From the NCBI GenBank assembly GCA_945929765.1, contig CAMEOL010000055.1, forward strand, positions 1 to 6,590: DNA of 6,590 nt, in the 5' to 3' direction. This document shows, piece by piece, positions 1 to 5,722 of this stretch. The notes under the pieces were generated by a model. It ran no database searches and was not told where the DNA came from. It worked only from the letters and a program-made list of their open reading frames with translations. The position numbers were made by a program, and so were the translations under genes. How positions within the stretch are numbered: the stretch's first letter is position 1; each line of letters starts with the position of its first letter. This DNA comes from an uncultured Gemella sp. GTDB taxonomy: Bacteria; Bacillota; Bacilli; Staphylococcales; Gemellaceae.

Positions 1-41
1 ATGTGCAAAATAAAATCAATTAAAAATTTTATAGTATCCAC
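1..41 (-). CDS. dedA: DedA family membrane protein, first 13 codons only
   Basis: This gene begins at a GTG (41-39) and runs off the left edge. It is too short to call by length. It has a perfect AGGAGG (53-48) six bases before the GTG and a strong promoter further upstream. The encoded start reads MDTIKFLIDFILH, with a next codon beginning AT. That is very close to the E. coli DedA N-terminus as I remember it (MDLIYFLIDFILHID). DedA/SNARE-associated proteins are polytopic inner-membrane proteins; some family members move undecaprenyl phosphate or phospholipids across the membrane. The call rests on 13 residues plus the initiation signals. It would fail if the next residues did not give the usual acidic and glycine/proline-rich re-entrant segment. 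It is a separate transcription unit following addA on the same strand. Confidence 0.66.
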   Translation of the reverse strand, partial: MDTIKFLIDFILH

Positions 42-47
42 TACTAT

Positions 48-53
48 CCTCCT
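48..53 (-). promoter_or_regulatory. Ribosome binding site of the dedA-like gene
   Basis: The complement reads AGGAGG, a full match to the anti-Shine-Dalgarno core, with six bases between it and the GTG at 41-39. It decides a start that would otherwise be missed because the codon is GTG and the gene is cut by the window edge. Confidence 0.75.
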
Positions 54-60
54 AAAAATT

Positions 61-101
61 TTGTCTAAAAAATTATATCATATAGTTATTTTATTGTCTA
101 A
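61..101 (-). repeat. Pair of 8-base direct repeats bracketing the dedA promoter
   Basis: TTAGACAA occurs at 101-94 and again at 68-61, 33 bases apart or about three helical turns. The first copy covers the -35 hexamer and the second covers the predicted transcription start. This spacing would suit a dimeric or looping regulator, but two short AT-rich words can recur by chance. No known operator is recognised. Confidence 0.4.
72..100 (-). promoter_or_regulatory. Extended -10 sigma-A promoter for the dedA-like gene
   Basis: Read on the minus strand, a -35 TAGACA (100-95, one mismatch to TTGACA) is followed by a 17-base spacer and a consensus -10 TATAAT (77-72) preceded by TGA (80-78), an extended -10. 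Transcription should start near 65, leaving a leader of roughly 24 bases that carries the AGGAGG. The promoter lies entirely in the gap between the addA stop (107) and the dedA-like start, so that gene need not depend on addA readthrough. An 8-base direct repeat overlaps the -35 and the predicted start point. Confidence 0.75.
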
Positions 102-106
102 CGAAT

Positions 107-475
107 TTATTCTATCTCTACTAACTTAGCCAACACATAAGAATAAATATATTTGGTTACAATAATTTGATTATTATAATATTTTTTTAGTGCATTCGCA
201 TAAATATTTAATTGCTCTTTGTGACGTTCTTTTAAAACTTTCTCGCCATCTTTTTTGGTTACATAGTCTGTTTTATAATCGACTATTATGTAATTACTAC
301 TGTCTAATTTTATTAGTAAATCAACGACCCCTTGGAGCATAATATTATGATCATCGGTATTATCAACGTATAATTCACTTGTTTTTTGGCTAGTGGTGAA
401 CATTATTTCTGTTTCTACTGTTTCTGATTTTTTTATTTTTTCCATTATATCACTACATACAAATCTTGATATTAA
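107..475 (-). pseudogene. addA: addA 3' remainder: nuclease catalytic core beyond an in-frame stop
   Basis: This stretch continues addA in the same frame after the TAA at 478-476. Ten sense codons (LISRFVCSDI) follow the stop, then an ATG at 445 and 111 more residues to a TAA at 109-107. It holds most of the RecB-family nuclease core: GVVDLL (Asp42 counted from the ATG, about 1133 in a restored protein), the DYKTD motif with Asp56 and Lys58 (about 1147 and 1149), and QLNIY (the QxxxY motif, about 1169-1173). Residues before the ATG such as LISRF and the following TEIMFTT also fit the AddA family, so the original protein read straight through. The ATG at 445 has no Shine-Dalgarno, so independent translation looks unlikely. 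Restored AddA would be about 1203 residues, near the usual family length of about 1200-1230. Alternative explanations are a sequencing error, a recent nonsense mutation or stop suppression. Confidence 0.88.
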
Positions 476-3400
476 TTAGTAATCTTTTTCATTATTTAAT
501 GATACGTATTCTTCTTCAGATAAAACCCTCTGTTCCTTTATATTTCTTACAATATCTTCCGTTAATAGTTTATTTTCTAAATATTGCGGAATATTGTCTA
601 TTTCATTTCCACTTCTTATATCTTTAATTATAGCTTCAAACAACTTATGCACTGCATTTCCTCTAAGTAAAGCAACCGAGCTGCTATTTTTATTCGATGT
701 TCCGAATAGTAAATAATCTTTTTTTGTTAATTTTTCTGTTTTTTCTTGTTCTTCATCTCTAACTTTATTAATTTTTTTCAAAGCACTATACGATGTTTTC
801 AGTGGATAGTAATGTTTCTTATTATTTTCGTTAATTGGTATGAATGTAACACCCTTTTCTAATTTTTCTGTTTTTGACATTATATCAGATAAAAGGATAT
901 TCTTATTTAATTTCTCGCTTTCTTCTACATTAATTGATTCAACAAAATTTTTCGTTTCGAATTTTGCGTCAACCTCGTTTGCCACAGTTAAATCTTGAGG
1001 ATAATTTGTTAATACTGAATTTAACATTTCGGAATAATTTTTTGAACTTAAAAACTTACCTTTTATTTGTTGTTTTGTATAAGTTTCTTCTCCACTAAGA
1101 ATAATAGGTTTTAATGATACTAAATATAATTCTTTCTCTGCCCTTGTAAGTGCTACGTAAAGATTTCTTACCTCTTCTTCATAAATTTTCTTTTTTATCA
1201 AAAGAGAATTTAGATCATATAATAAATTAAGATCCTGTCTATCTTTTTTATCATAAATAGTCACTATATTCGGAACTATTCCTAATTCCTTAGAATAAAT
1301 AATACTTCCTGTATAGTCTGTACCAATAATATCCTTTTCTAAACCTGCTACAAATACATATTTATATTCTAACCCTTTAGAAATGTGTATTGACGATATC
1401 GTTACGCTATTACTTGGGACTTTTCTTTTAGTTTCATATTCTTCTATTTTGACAATTTTTTTTAACTTATTTAATGTATAACTCAAATTAATACTGTTTT
1501 GACTAGTTTCTGCTAATAAATCTAAGAAATTTTCATAGTAATCTACTTCTTCATCATTTATAGAAAAAGTTGTCATATAGTTAACGAAATTTATGTCATT
1601 AGATATCGTCTTTATCGTTTCGTACGGAGAATAATTTAAACTGTAGTTAATCCATTTATGAAGAATATTAATAGTTTCCTTATCTTTAGATTTTGTACTT
1701 TTCAGCATTTTTTTATATAAATTGCTCTCTTCTATTAATGACAATTCTACTAACTGATCATTTGAATAATTAAATATTTCACTCTTCAAAATAATTAACA
1801 ATTCTATATCGTTGCTTTGATTATCTAGGAATTTTAATATACTATATAAAATGTTAAAGCTATGTGAATCTACAAAACCTTCTTTTTCTCTATAATACAC
1901 AGGTATTCCATATAAATCTAATACTTCTTTATACGCCTCAATATTTTTCGTTTTTCTTACCAAAATAGCATAGTCTTTAAACGTTGTGTTATTCTCTTCT
2001 ATTGACGTCAATATTTCTTTAGCAATAGTGTGTATAGCTTTTTCATTATCAATTTTTTCTTTTTCTCCTTGTGGAGCTATTATATATGTTGGAACAGGTG
2101 TCTTGCTCTTTTCTTTAACTTTAGGAAAGTATAGTGCACTGTCTTCATCATAACTAATACCTGCATTGCTATCAAACATTAACCTATTAAAAATATAATT
2201 ACTACTTTGAAGAACGTTATTCTCACTTCGAAAATTTTCTTTTAGAACTACACAAATCCCATTCGCAGAAGTTTCTAAATTGTAATCACTATTAACACTA
2301 TAATCATCTTCGCTTATTAATTCAGACAGTTTTATATATTTTTGGTACTTATCTTCGAACAGTTCCGGGTTAGATCCCCTAAAACCATAAATAGCTTGCT
2401 TTACATCTCCTACTCTAAAGTAAGTAGTATCTTCTCCTCTAATTAAATTTAATATATATTCTTGTAAATCATTATTATCCTGATATTCATCAACATAAAT
2501 TTCTAAAAATAATTTTCTATAATATTCACTCGCTTCTGTAGGACATAATTTTCCATTTATGTTTTTTTCTAAAGCGTTTATCGCCAAATGATTTAAGTCT
2601 GCAAAGTCTAAGTAATTATCTGCTCTTTTCTTAGCTTTGAATCTATTATCTATTGCTAATAATATTTCTTTTGTTACTTTCGAAAAATTTTGTATTTTTG
2701 CATAAATGTTTATAACTGTTTTTAACTCAGATATATTAAATGTTAACTCTTTTAGAGAGCCGTCTTCTTTTTCAATTTTATCTATTAGCTCTAATGTTTT
2801 TAACTTACTCGTTCCTAATCCTAATTCAATTTCTAGAGATGCTAATTCTCTAGTTAAGTAATCTTTTTTGTCGTTAGTAAGTTGTGCGTTTTTTATTACT
2901 GTTATTATTTTTTCATCATTGCTTGTTGAATTTTCCAAGTAGTTTCTATATCTACTAATTATGTGATTAAAATCTGTTAAGTTACTACTACTTTTTCCTA
3001 CTTCTATAGCAGTTAACTGATTATTTAAACTAACATAATCAAATTCACCTACAAGATAATCTAAATTTTTCGTTAAATCATTCAAAATGTAGTTTTTATA
3101 ATTAGGGATAGATAACATAGAACTGTATGTTATTCGAAAAAATTCTATAACATCTTCCTTTTTTTCGAAAATATGAAAAACTGTGTCTAGCAGACTTTTA
3201 TTAGTATTAGCGAATTGCTCTATGACTTCTTCAACTGTCTCTTCTAACAATTGTTTGTTGTTAGCCAAAATTTTAAAGTTTGGAGATAGATATTTTATTT
3301 CGCCGTTTATTTCTTCCTCTACTAAATAATAAAACTGCTTTAATATTGAAAGACAAAAACTATCAATTGTAGTTACTTGTGCTTCGTTCATTAGCAGGCG

Positions 3401-3718
3401 TTGTCGCTTTAAGTGTTCATAAGCTGATTCTGTATTCAAATGAAGCAAATAACTTTCAATTTTATTTTCTATTCTTTCTAGCATATTTTTTGCCGCCGCT
3501 GTAGTGAACGTCAATACTAATAATCTACTAATATCCCATCTTTTTTTGGCTACTTTTCGTGATATTCTTTCTGATAAAACTTCTGTCTTCCCACTACCTG
3601 CAGCCGCTGCAACTAGTATATCCGTTCCTTCTAAACTAATTGCCTTCCATTGATCTGGTGTTGGACGTCTTTTTTTGCTAGCAGTATAGTCATCCATTTT
3701 CTCTAAAGTTATTTTCAT
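476..3718 (-). CDS. addA: ATP-dependent helicase/nuclease subunit A (AddA), truncated by a premature TAA
   Basis: AddA is the motor of the AddAB (RexAB) complex, which unwinds and resects double-strand breaks and loads RecA. This open frame gives 1080 residues with a complete UvrD/RecB superfamily 1 helicase: Q motif TPDQW (20-24), Walker A GSGKT (41-45), motif Ia LVLTFTTAAAK (67-77), Walker B VDEYQD (409-414), motif III VGDVKQAIYGFRG (436-448), motif IV ENFRS (494-498), motif V SSIHISKGLE (775-784) and motif VI YVALTRAEKEL (854-864). The nuclease domain has begun: KTSYSALK (974-981) and RGNAVHKL with His1024. The frame then stops at TAA (478-476) before the catalytic Asp and Lys residues. 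The product as written would be a helicase without AddA nuclease activity. The start ATG (3718) has AGGAGG nine bases upstream; that Shine-Dalgarno overlaps the rlmH stop, so the two genes form one operon. An internal ATG at 3697 lacks a good Shine-Dalgarno. addB, usually adjacent, is absent here. Confidence 0.93.
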   Translation of the reverse strand: MKITLEKMDDYTASKKRRPTPDQWKAISLEGTDILVAAAAGSGKTEVLSERISRKVAKKRWDISRLLVLTFTTAAAKNMLERIENKIESYLLHLNTESAYEHLKRQRLLMNEAQVTTIDSFCLSILKQFYYLVEEEINGEIKYLSPNFKILANNKQLLEETVEEVIEQFANTNKSLLDTVFHIFEKKEDVIEFFRITYSSMLSIPNYKNYILNDLTKNLDYLVGEFDYVSLNNQLTAIEVGKSSSNLTDFNHIISRYRNYLENSTSNDEKIITVIKNAQLTNDKKDYLTRELASLEIELGLGTSKLKTLELIDKIEKEDGSLKELTFNISELKTVINIYAKIQNFSKVTKEILLAIDNRFKAKKRADNYLDFADLNHLAINALEKNINGKLCPTEASEYYRKLFLEIYVDEYQDNNDLQEYILNLIRGEDTTYFRVGDVKQAIYGFRGSNPELFEDKYQKYIKLSELISEDDYSVNSDYNLETSANGICVVLKENFRSENNVLQSSNYIFNRLMFDSNAGISYDEDSALYFPKVKEKSKTPVPTYIIAPQGEKEKIDNEKAIHTIAKEILTSIEENNTTFKDYAILVRKTKNIEAYKEVLDLYGIPVYYREKEGFVDSHSFNILYSILKFLDNQSNDIELLIILKSEIFNYSNDQLVELSLIEESNLYKKMLKSTKSKDKETINILHKWINYSLNYSPYETIKTISNDINFVNYMTTFSINDEEVDYYENFLDLLAETSQNSINLSYTLNKLKKIVKIEEYETKRKVPSNSVTISSIHISKGLEYKYVFVAGLEKDIIGTDYTGSIIYSKELGIVPNIVTIYDKKDRQDLNLLYDLNSLLIKKKIYEEEVRNLYVALTRAEKELYLVSLKPIILSGEETYTKQQIKGKFLSSKNYSEMLNSVLTNYPQDLTVANEVDAKFETKNFVESINVEESEKLNKNILLSDIMSKTEKLEKGVTFIPINENNKKHYYPLKTSYSALKKINKVRDEEQEKTEKLTKKDYLLFGTSNKNSSSVALLRGNAVHKLFEAIIKDIRSGNEIDNIPQYLENKLLTEDIVRNIKEQRVLSEEEYVSLNNEKDY

Positions 3719-3727
3719 AAAAAATTC

Positions 3728-3733
3728 CCTCCT
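3728..3733 (-). promoter_or_regulatory. addA ribosome binding site overlapping the rlmH stop codon
   Basis: The minus strand reads TAGGAGGG, where the TAG at 3734-3732 terminates rlmH and the AGGAGG at 3733-3728 is the addA Shine-Dalgarno, nine bases before the addA ATG. A ribosome terminating on rlmH sits directly over the addA initiation signal, which suggests translational coupling. Confidence 0.8.
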
Positions 3734-4208
3734 ATTTATGATAACTCTGATTATTTATTATTCTATATGCTCTATATACTTGTTCCAACAATACTACTCT
3801 CATAAGTTGATGTGGAAATGTCATCTTGCTAAATGATAGTGCATAATTACTTCTTCTTTTTACTTCATCTGATAATCCATAACTACCTCCTATTACAAAA
3901 ACTACATCACTATACCCTGTTATTGCCAGATGTTCTATTTTTTGTGCAAGTTTCTCGCTAGTAAGATTTTCTCCTAATATTTCTAGAGTTATAACAAATT
4001 GCGTATCCTTAATTTTACTCAAAATGTTGTTACCTTCTTTTACCATAGAAATTTTTATTTCTGAATCATTTTCCACCTTAACTTTTTCGTCATTAATTTC
4101 TATAGTAGTTAATTTTATATATGAACTTAATCTTTTTTCGTACTCTTTTATCGCTTCTCTATAAAACTTTTCTTTTATTTTTCCTACACATATTAATGTT
4201 ACTTTCAT
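3732..4208 (-). CDS. rlmH: 23S rRNA (pseudouridine-1915 N3) methyltransferase RlmH
   Basis: RlmH is a cytoplasmic SPOUT-class enzyme that uses S-adenosylmethionine to N3-methylate pseudouridine 1915 in helix 69 of 23S rRNA on assembled 70S ribosomes. The protein has 158 residues against a usual 155-160. It shows the family start MKVTLICVGKIKEKFYREAI, the LEILGENLTSEKLA segment (75-88), the methionine-cofactor knot loop FVIGGSYGLS (104-113), the FPHQLMRVVLLEQVYRAYRI helix (131-150) and the conserved C-terminal tyrosine-histidine (YHK, 156-158). The ATG at 4208 has AGGAG (4217-4213) four bases upstream. Its TAG stop is built into the addA Shine-Dalgarno. A -10 TATAAT lies at 4239-4234, and a MITE-like palindrome begins about 30 bases further upstream. 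The gene looks intact. Confidence 0.96.
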   Translation of the reverse strand: MKVTLICVGKIKEKFYREAIKEYEKRLSSYIKLTTIEINDEKVKVENDSEIKISMVKEGNNILSKIKDTQFVITLEILGENLTSEKLAQKIEHLAITGYSDVVFVIGGSYGLSDEVKRRSNYALSFSKMTFPHQLMRVVLLEQVYRAYRIINNQSYHK

Positions 4209-4233
4209 TTTTCTCCTACGACTAATGGAACTA

Positions 4234-4239
4234 ATTATA
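4234..4239 (-). promoter_or_regulatory. Candidate -10 element of the rlmH-addA promoter
   Basis: The minus strand has a consensus TATAAT here, about 25 bases before the rlmH ATG, giving a predicted leader near 20 bases that contains the AGGAG. No convincing -35 is present at 16-18 bases: the candidate hexamer at 4262-4257 reads TAAAAT. Such hexamers are common in AT-rich gaps, so only position and leader length favour this one. Confidence 0.4.
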
Positions 4240-4270
4240 AAATAAATTTAAGAATTATTTTATATTTAAA

Positions 4271-4389
4271 CACGTGAAAATAAGTGCAGATTCCTTTGTA
4301 GCATAAAACCCAATTACTAAGTAATTTATTCTAATTATTAGGAATTATGGTTTGCTACAACATTATTTTGAACTTCACATTTTCACGTG
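4271..4389. repeat. 119-base MITE-like inverted-repeat element
   Basis: The outer 11 bases are a perfect inverted repeat: CACGTGAAAAT at 4271-4281 and its complement at 4379-4389. Both ends are flanked by the direct repeat TTAAA (4266-4270 and 4390-4394), as expected of a 5-base target duplication. Inside, the arms keep pairing with small bulges: GTG at 4284-4286 with CAC at 4376-4378; TTGTAGCA at 4296-4303 with TGCTACAA at 4353-4360; AACC at 4307-4310 with GGTT at 4349-4352; then AATT and CTAA blocks around a loop near 4321-4337. It encodes nothing. It lies between the glycosyltransferase stop (4456) and the rlmH promoter region. It could be a non-autonomous transposon relic, a bacterial palindromic repeat, or an RNA hairpin. 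It is not a clean intrinsic terminator on the minus strand, because TTTAAATA rather than a T run follows the stem. I do not recognise a named family. Confidence 0.65.
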
Positions 4390-4455
4390 TTAAAAAGTTA
4401 TTATATTACTCTCAAATTTGGTAAATTATTACCCTAAGTATTCCCATTATTTTCA

Positions 4456-5673
4456 TTATTTATTTATTATTTGGTACAATTCTTTAATCTTTTCATTCCA
4501 AGAAAGTTTTTTTATTTCCGAAAATATTTCGGGTGGTAATGCTCTTGATTGCTGTGTCCTCATTAATTGAACTTCCATGGCTTGAATTAATCTTTCAATA
4601 AATGCTGGTTTTTCTTCCTCTACTGCTTTGTCAGTATCATAAATTGTCGGCATCTGAACGTATTCTATAACTTCTGAGTTGTTAATTTTATCTCCCAAAA
4701 ATTCTATCAATCCGTCTATATTAGTCGTTACTGCTCTAAGTCCCGTACCTAGAGCCTCTACTGCAATAAGTCCTAATCCCTCAAAATATGATGGCAAAAC
4801 AAATATATCTTTTTCTCGCATTTTATTTGCTAATTCTAACTGATTTACTGTATTGTAAATTTTTATACTATCATTGTCTTTTGTTAGACTTTCAATTCTC
4901 TCTCTATTATTATCGGTAATATTTCCAATGAGATCTAATGTTATATTATTATGTTTAGTACTCATAATATTAAATGCTTTTATTAGTTCATAAAAACCTT
5001 TCGATTCATCGAATTTACCTGCATAAAGGAATTCAATATTTTCTTTTTCGCTATAACTGTCAATAGGATAAAATATCTTATCGTTATATCCTGCACCAAT
5101 ATTATAAATATTATCTTTATTGTAATCATATACACGTACTATATCTTCAATTTGGTTATCGCTTAACGATAATATTTTGTCTAATTTCAAAATATTTTTT
5201 ACATATTTTTCTTTCATATTCGGATGTTTTTCCGCTTGACGTATGTCGGTATTGTGACAAATAGCTATTAATTTTTTGTCAGAAAATATGTCTGCTACCA
5301 TTGATGTCAGCATCCACAAATGATGCGTTATTATAACATCTGGATTAAATTTTTCTTTAGCTTCTATTAATTTCTCACGGAAATTCTCTTGCCAAATCGC
5401 TATCATTTCTTCTGTCATTTCTGAATAAATAGTATTCTTATAAGGCATTATATCACTCATCCCTACTATAGGAAATGGTAATTTTTCCGATTCAAAAATA
5501 ACTTCATATTGTTTTGTTTCTGGCAAAATATTTATTTTATATTCTGAGGTAGTACCATATAGACAAGCTTGATCTATATCGTTATATTCTTTTAGCCCAT
5601 CTATTAAATTTGTATAATATACACCGCTTCCTGTTTTCATCGGTAGTTGTGCTAATATGTGTAATACTTTCAT
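4456..5673 (-). CDS. Glycosyltransferase, GT-B fold, GT4-like family
   Basis: This is a probable cytoplasmic retaining glycosyltransferase that moves a sugar from a nucleotide-sugar donor to an unknown acceptor. From the chosen start it has 405 residues, a normal GT4 length. Visible features: an N-terminal Rossmann strand MKVLHILAQLP followed by the glycine loop GSGVYY (15-20); a HNTD segment near 140-143; the linker IGAGYNDKIFYP (192-203); the start of the donor domain YAGKFDESKG (217-226); and the EX7E signature in SYFEGLGLIAVEAL with Glu298 and Glu306. I chose ATG 5673 because AAAGGAG (5685-5679) lies five bases upstream and the family begins at this strand. The frame extends upstream to a GTG at 5730 that overlaps the rhodanese gene and has no Shine-Dalgarno. 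There is no signal peptide or membrane segment. It follows the rhodanese gene by 49 bases and probably shares its transcript. Donor and acceptor cannot be told from sequence alone, and no polysaccharide cluster is visible here. Confidence 0.88.
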   Translation of the reverse strand: MKVLHILAQLPMKTGSGVYYTNLIDGLKEYNDIDQACLYGTTSEYKINILPETKQYEVIFESEKLPFPIVGMSDIMPYKNTIYSEMTEEMIAIWQENFREKLIEAKEKFNPDVIITHHLWMLTSMVADIFSDKKLIAICHNTDIRQAEKHPNMKEKYVKNILKLDKILSLSDNQIEDIVRVYDYNKDNIYNIGAGYNDKIFYPIDSYSEKENIEFLYAGKFDESKGFYELIKAFNIMSTKHNNITLDLIGNITDNNRERIESLTKDNDSIKIYNTVNQLELANKMREKDIFVLPSYFEGLGLIAVEALGTGLRAVTTNIDGLIEFLGDKINNSEVIEYVQMPTIYDTDKAVEEEKPAFIERLIQAMEVQLMRTQQSRALPPEIFSEIKKLSWNEKIKELYQIINK

Positions 5674-5693
5674 TGCTACTCCTTTATATCTAT

Positions 5694-5708
5694 AGGATAA
5701 CCTATCCT
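5694..5708 (-). other. Short hairpin in the rhodanese-glycosyltransferase spacer
   Basis: AGGATA (5694-5699) and TATCCT (5703-5708) form a six-base-pair stem with a three-base loop in the 49-base spacer, just before the AAAGGAG of the glycosyltransferase. No T run follows, so it is not a standard terminator. It might stabilise the downstream message or tune initiation, or be incidental. Confidence 0.35.
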
Positions 5709-5722
5709 TAATCTTCAGATTC

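Larger units (their letters stand above)
4209..4455. other. Gene-free gap between the glycosyltransferase and rlmH
   Basis: This 247-base gap has no open frame with a start and Shine-Dalgarno. It holds the rlmH Shine-Dalgarno and -10, the 119-base inverted-repeat element, and between that element and the glycosyltransferase stop a weak 5-base-pair hairpin (GGTAA 4420-4424 with TTACC 4429-4433) that lacks a T run. No strong intrinsic terminator for the glycosyltransferase transcript is evident. Confidence 0.6.

Noticed and set aside
107..445. A separate small gene for a stand-alone PD-(D/E)XK nuclease
   Set aside because: It is in the same frame as addA, begins mid-domain, and has no Shine-Dalgarno before the ATG. 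The ten residues between the TAA and the ATG also fit AddA, so it is the AddA tail and not an independent gene.
476..478. Use of a variant genetic code in which TAA is read as sense
   Set aside because: The glycosyltransferase and the restored addA frame end at their expected family lengths with TAA, while rlmH uses TAG and the rhodanese gene TGA, so all three codons act as normal stops here.
4271..4389. The long palindrome as a plain Rho-independent terminator
   Set aside because: It is much longer than a terminator stem, has AT-rich interior pairing with bulges and a central loop, and on the minus strand is followed by TTTAAATA rather than a T tract.
4420..4433. Hairpin GGTAA/TTACC as an intrinsic terminator of the glycosyltransferase
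   Set aside because: The stem has only five pairs, three of them A-T, and no T run follows on the minus strand.
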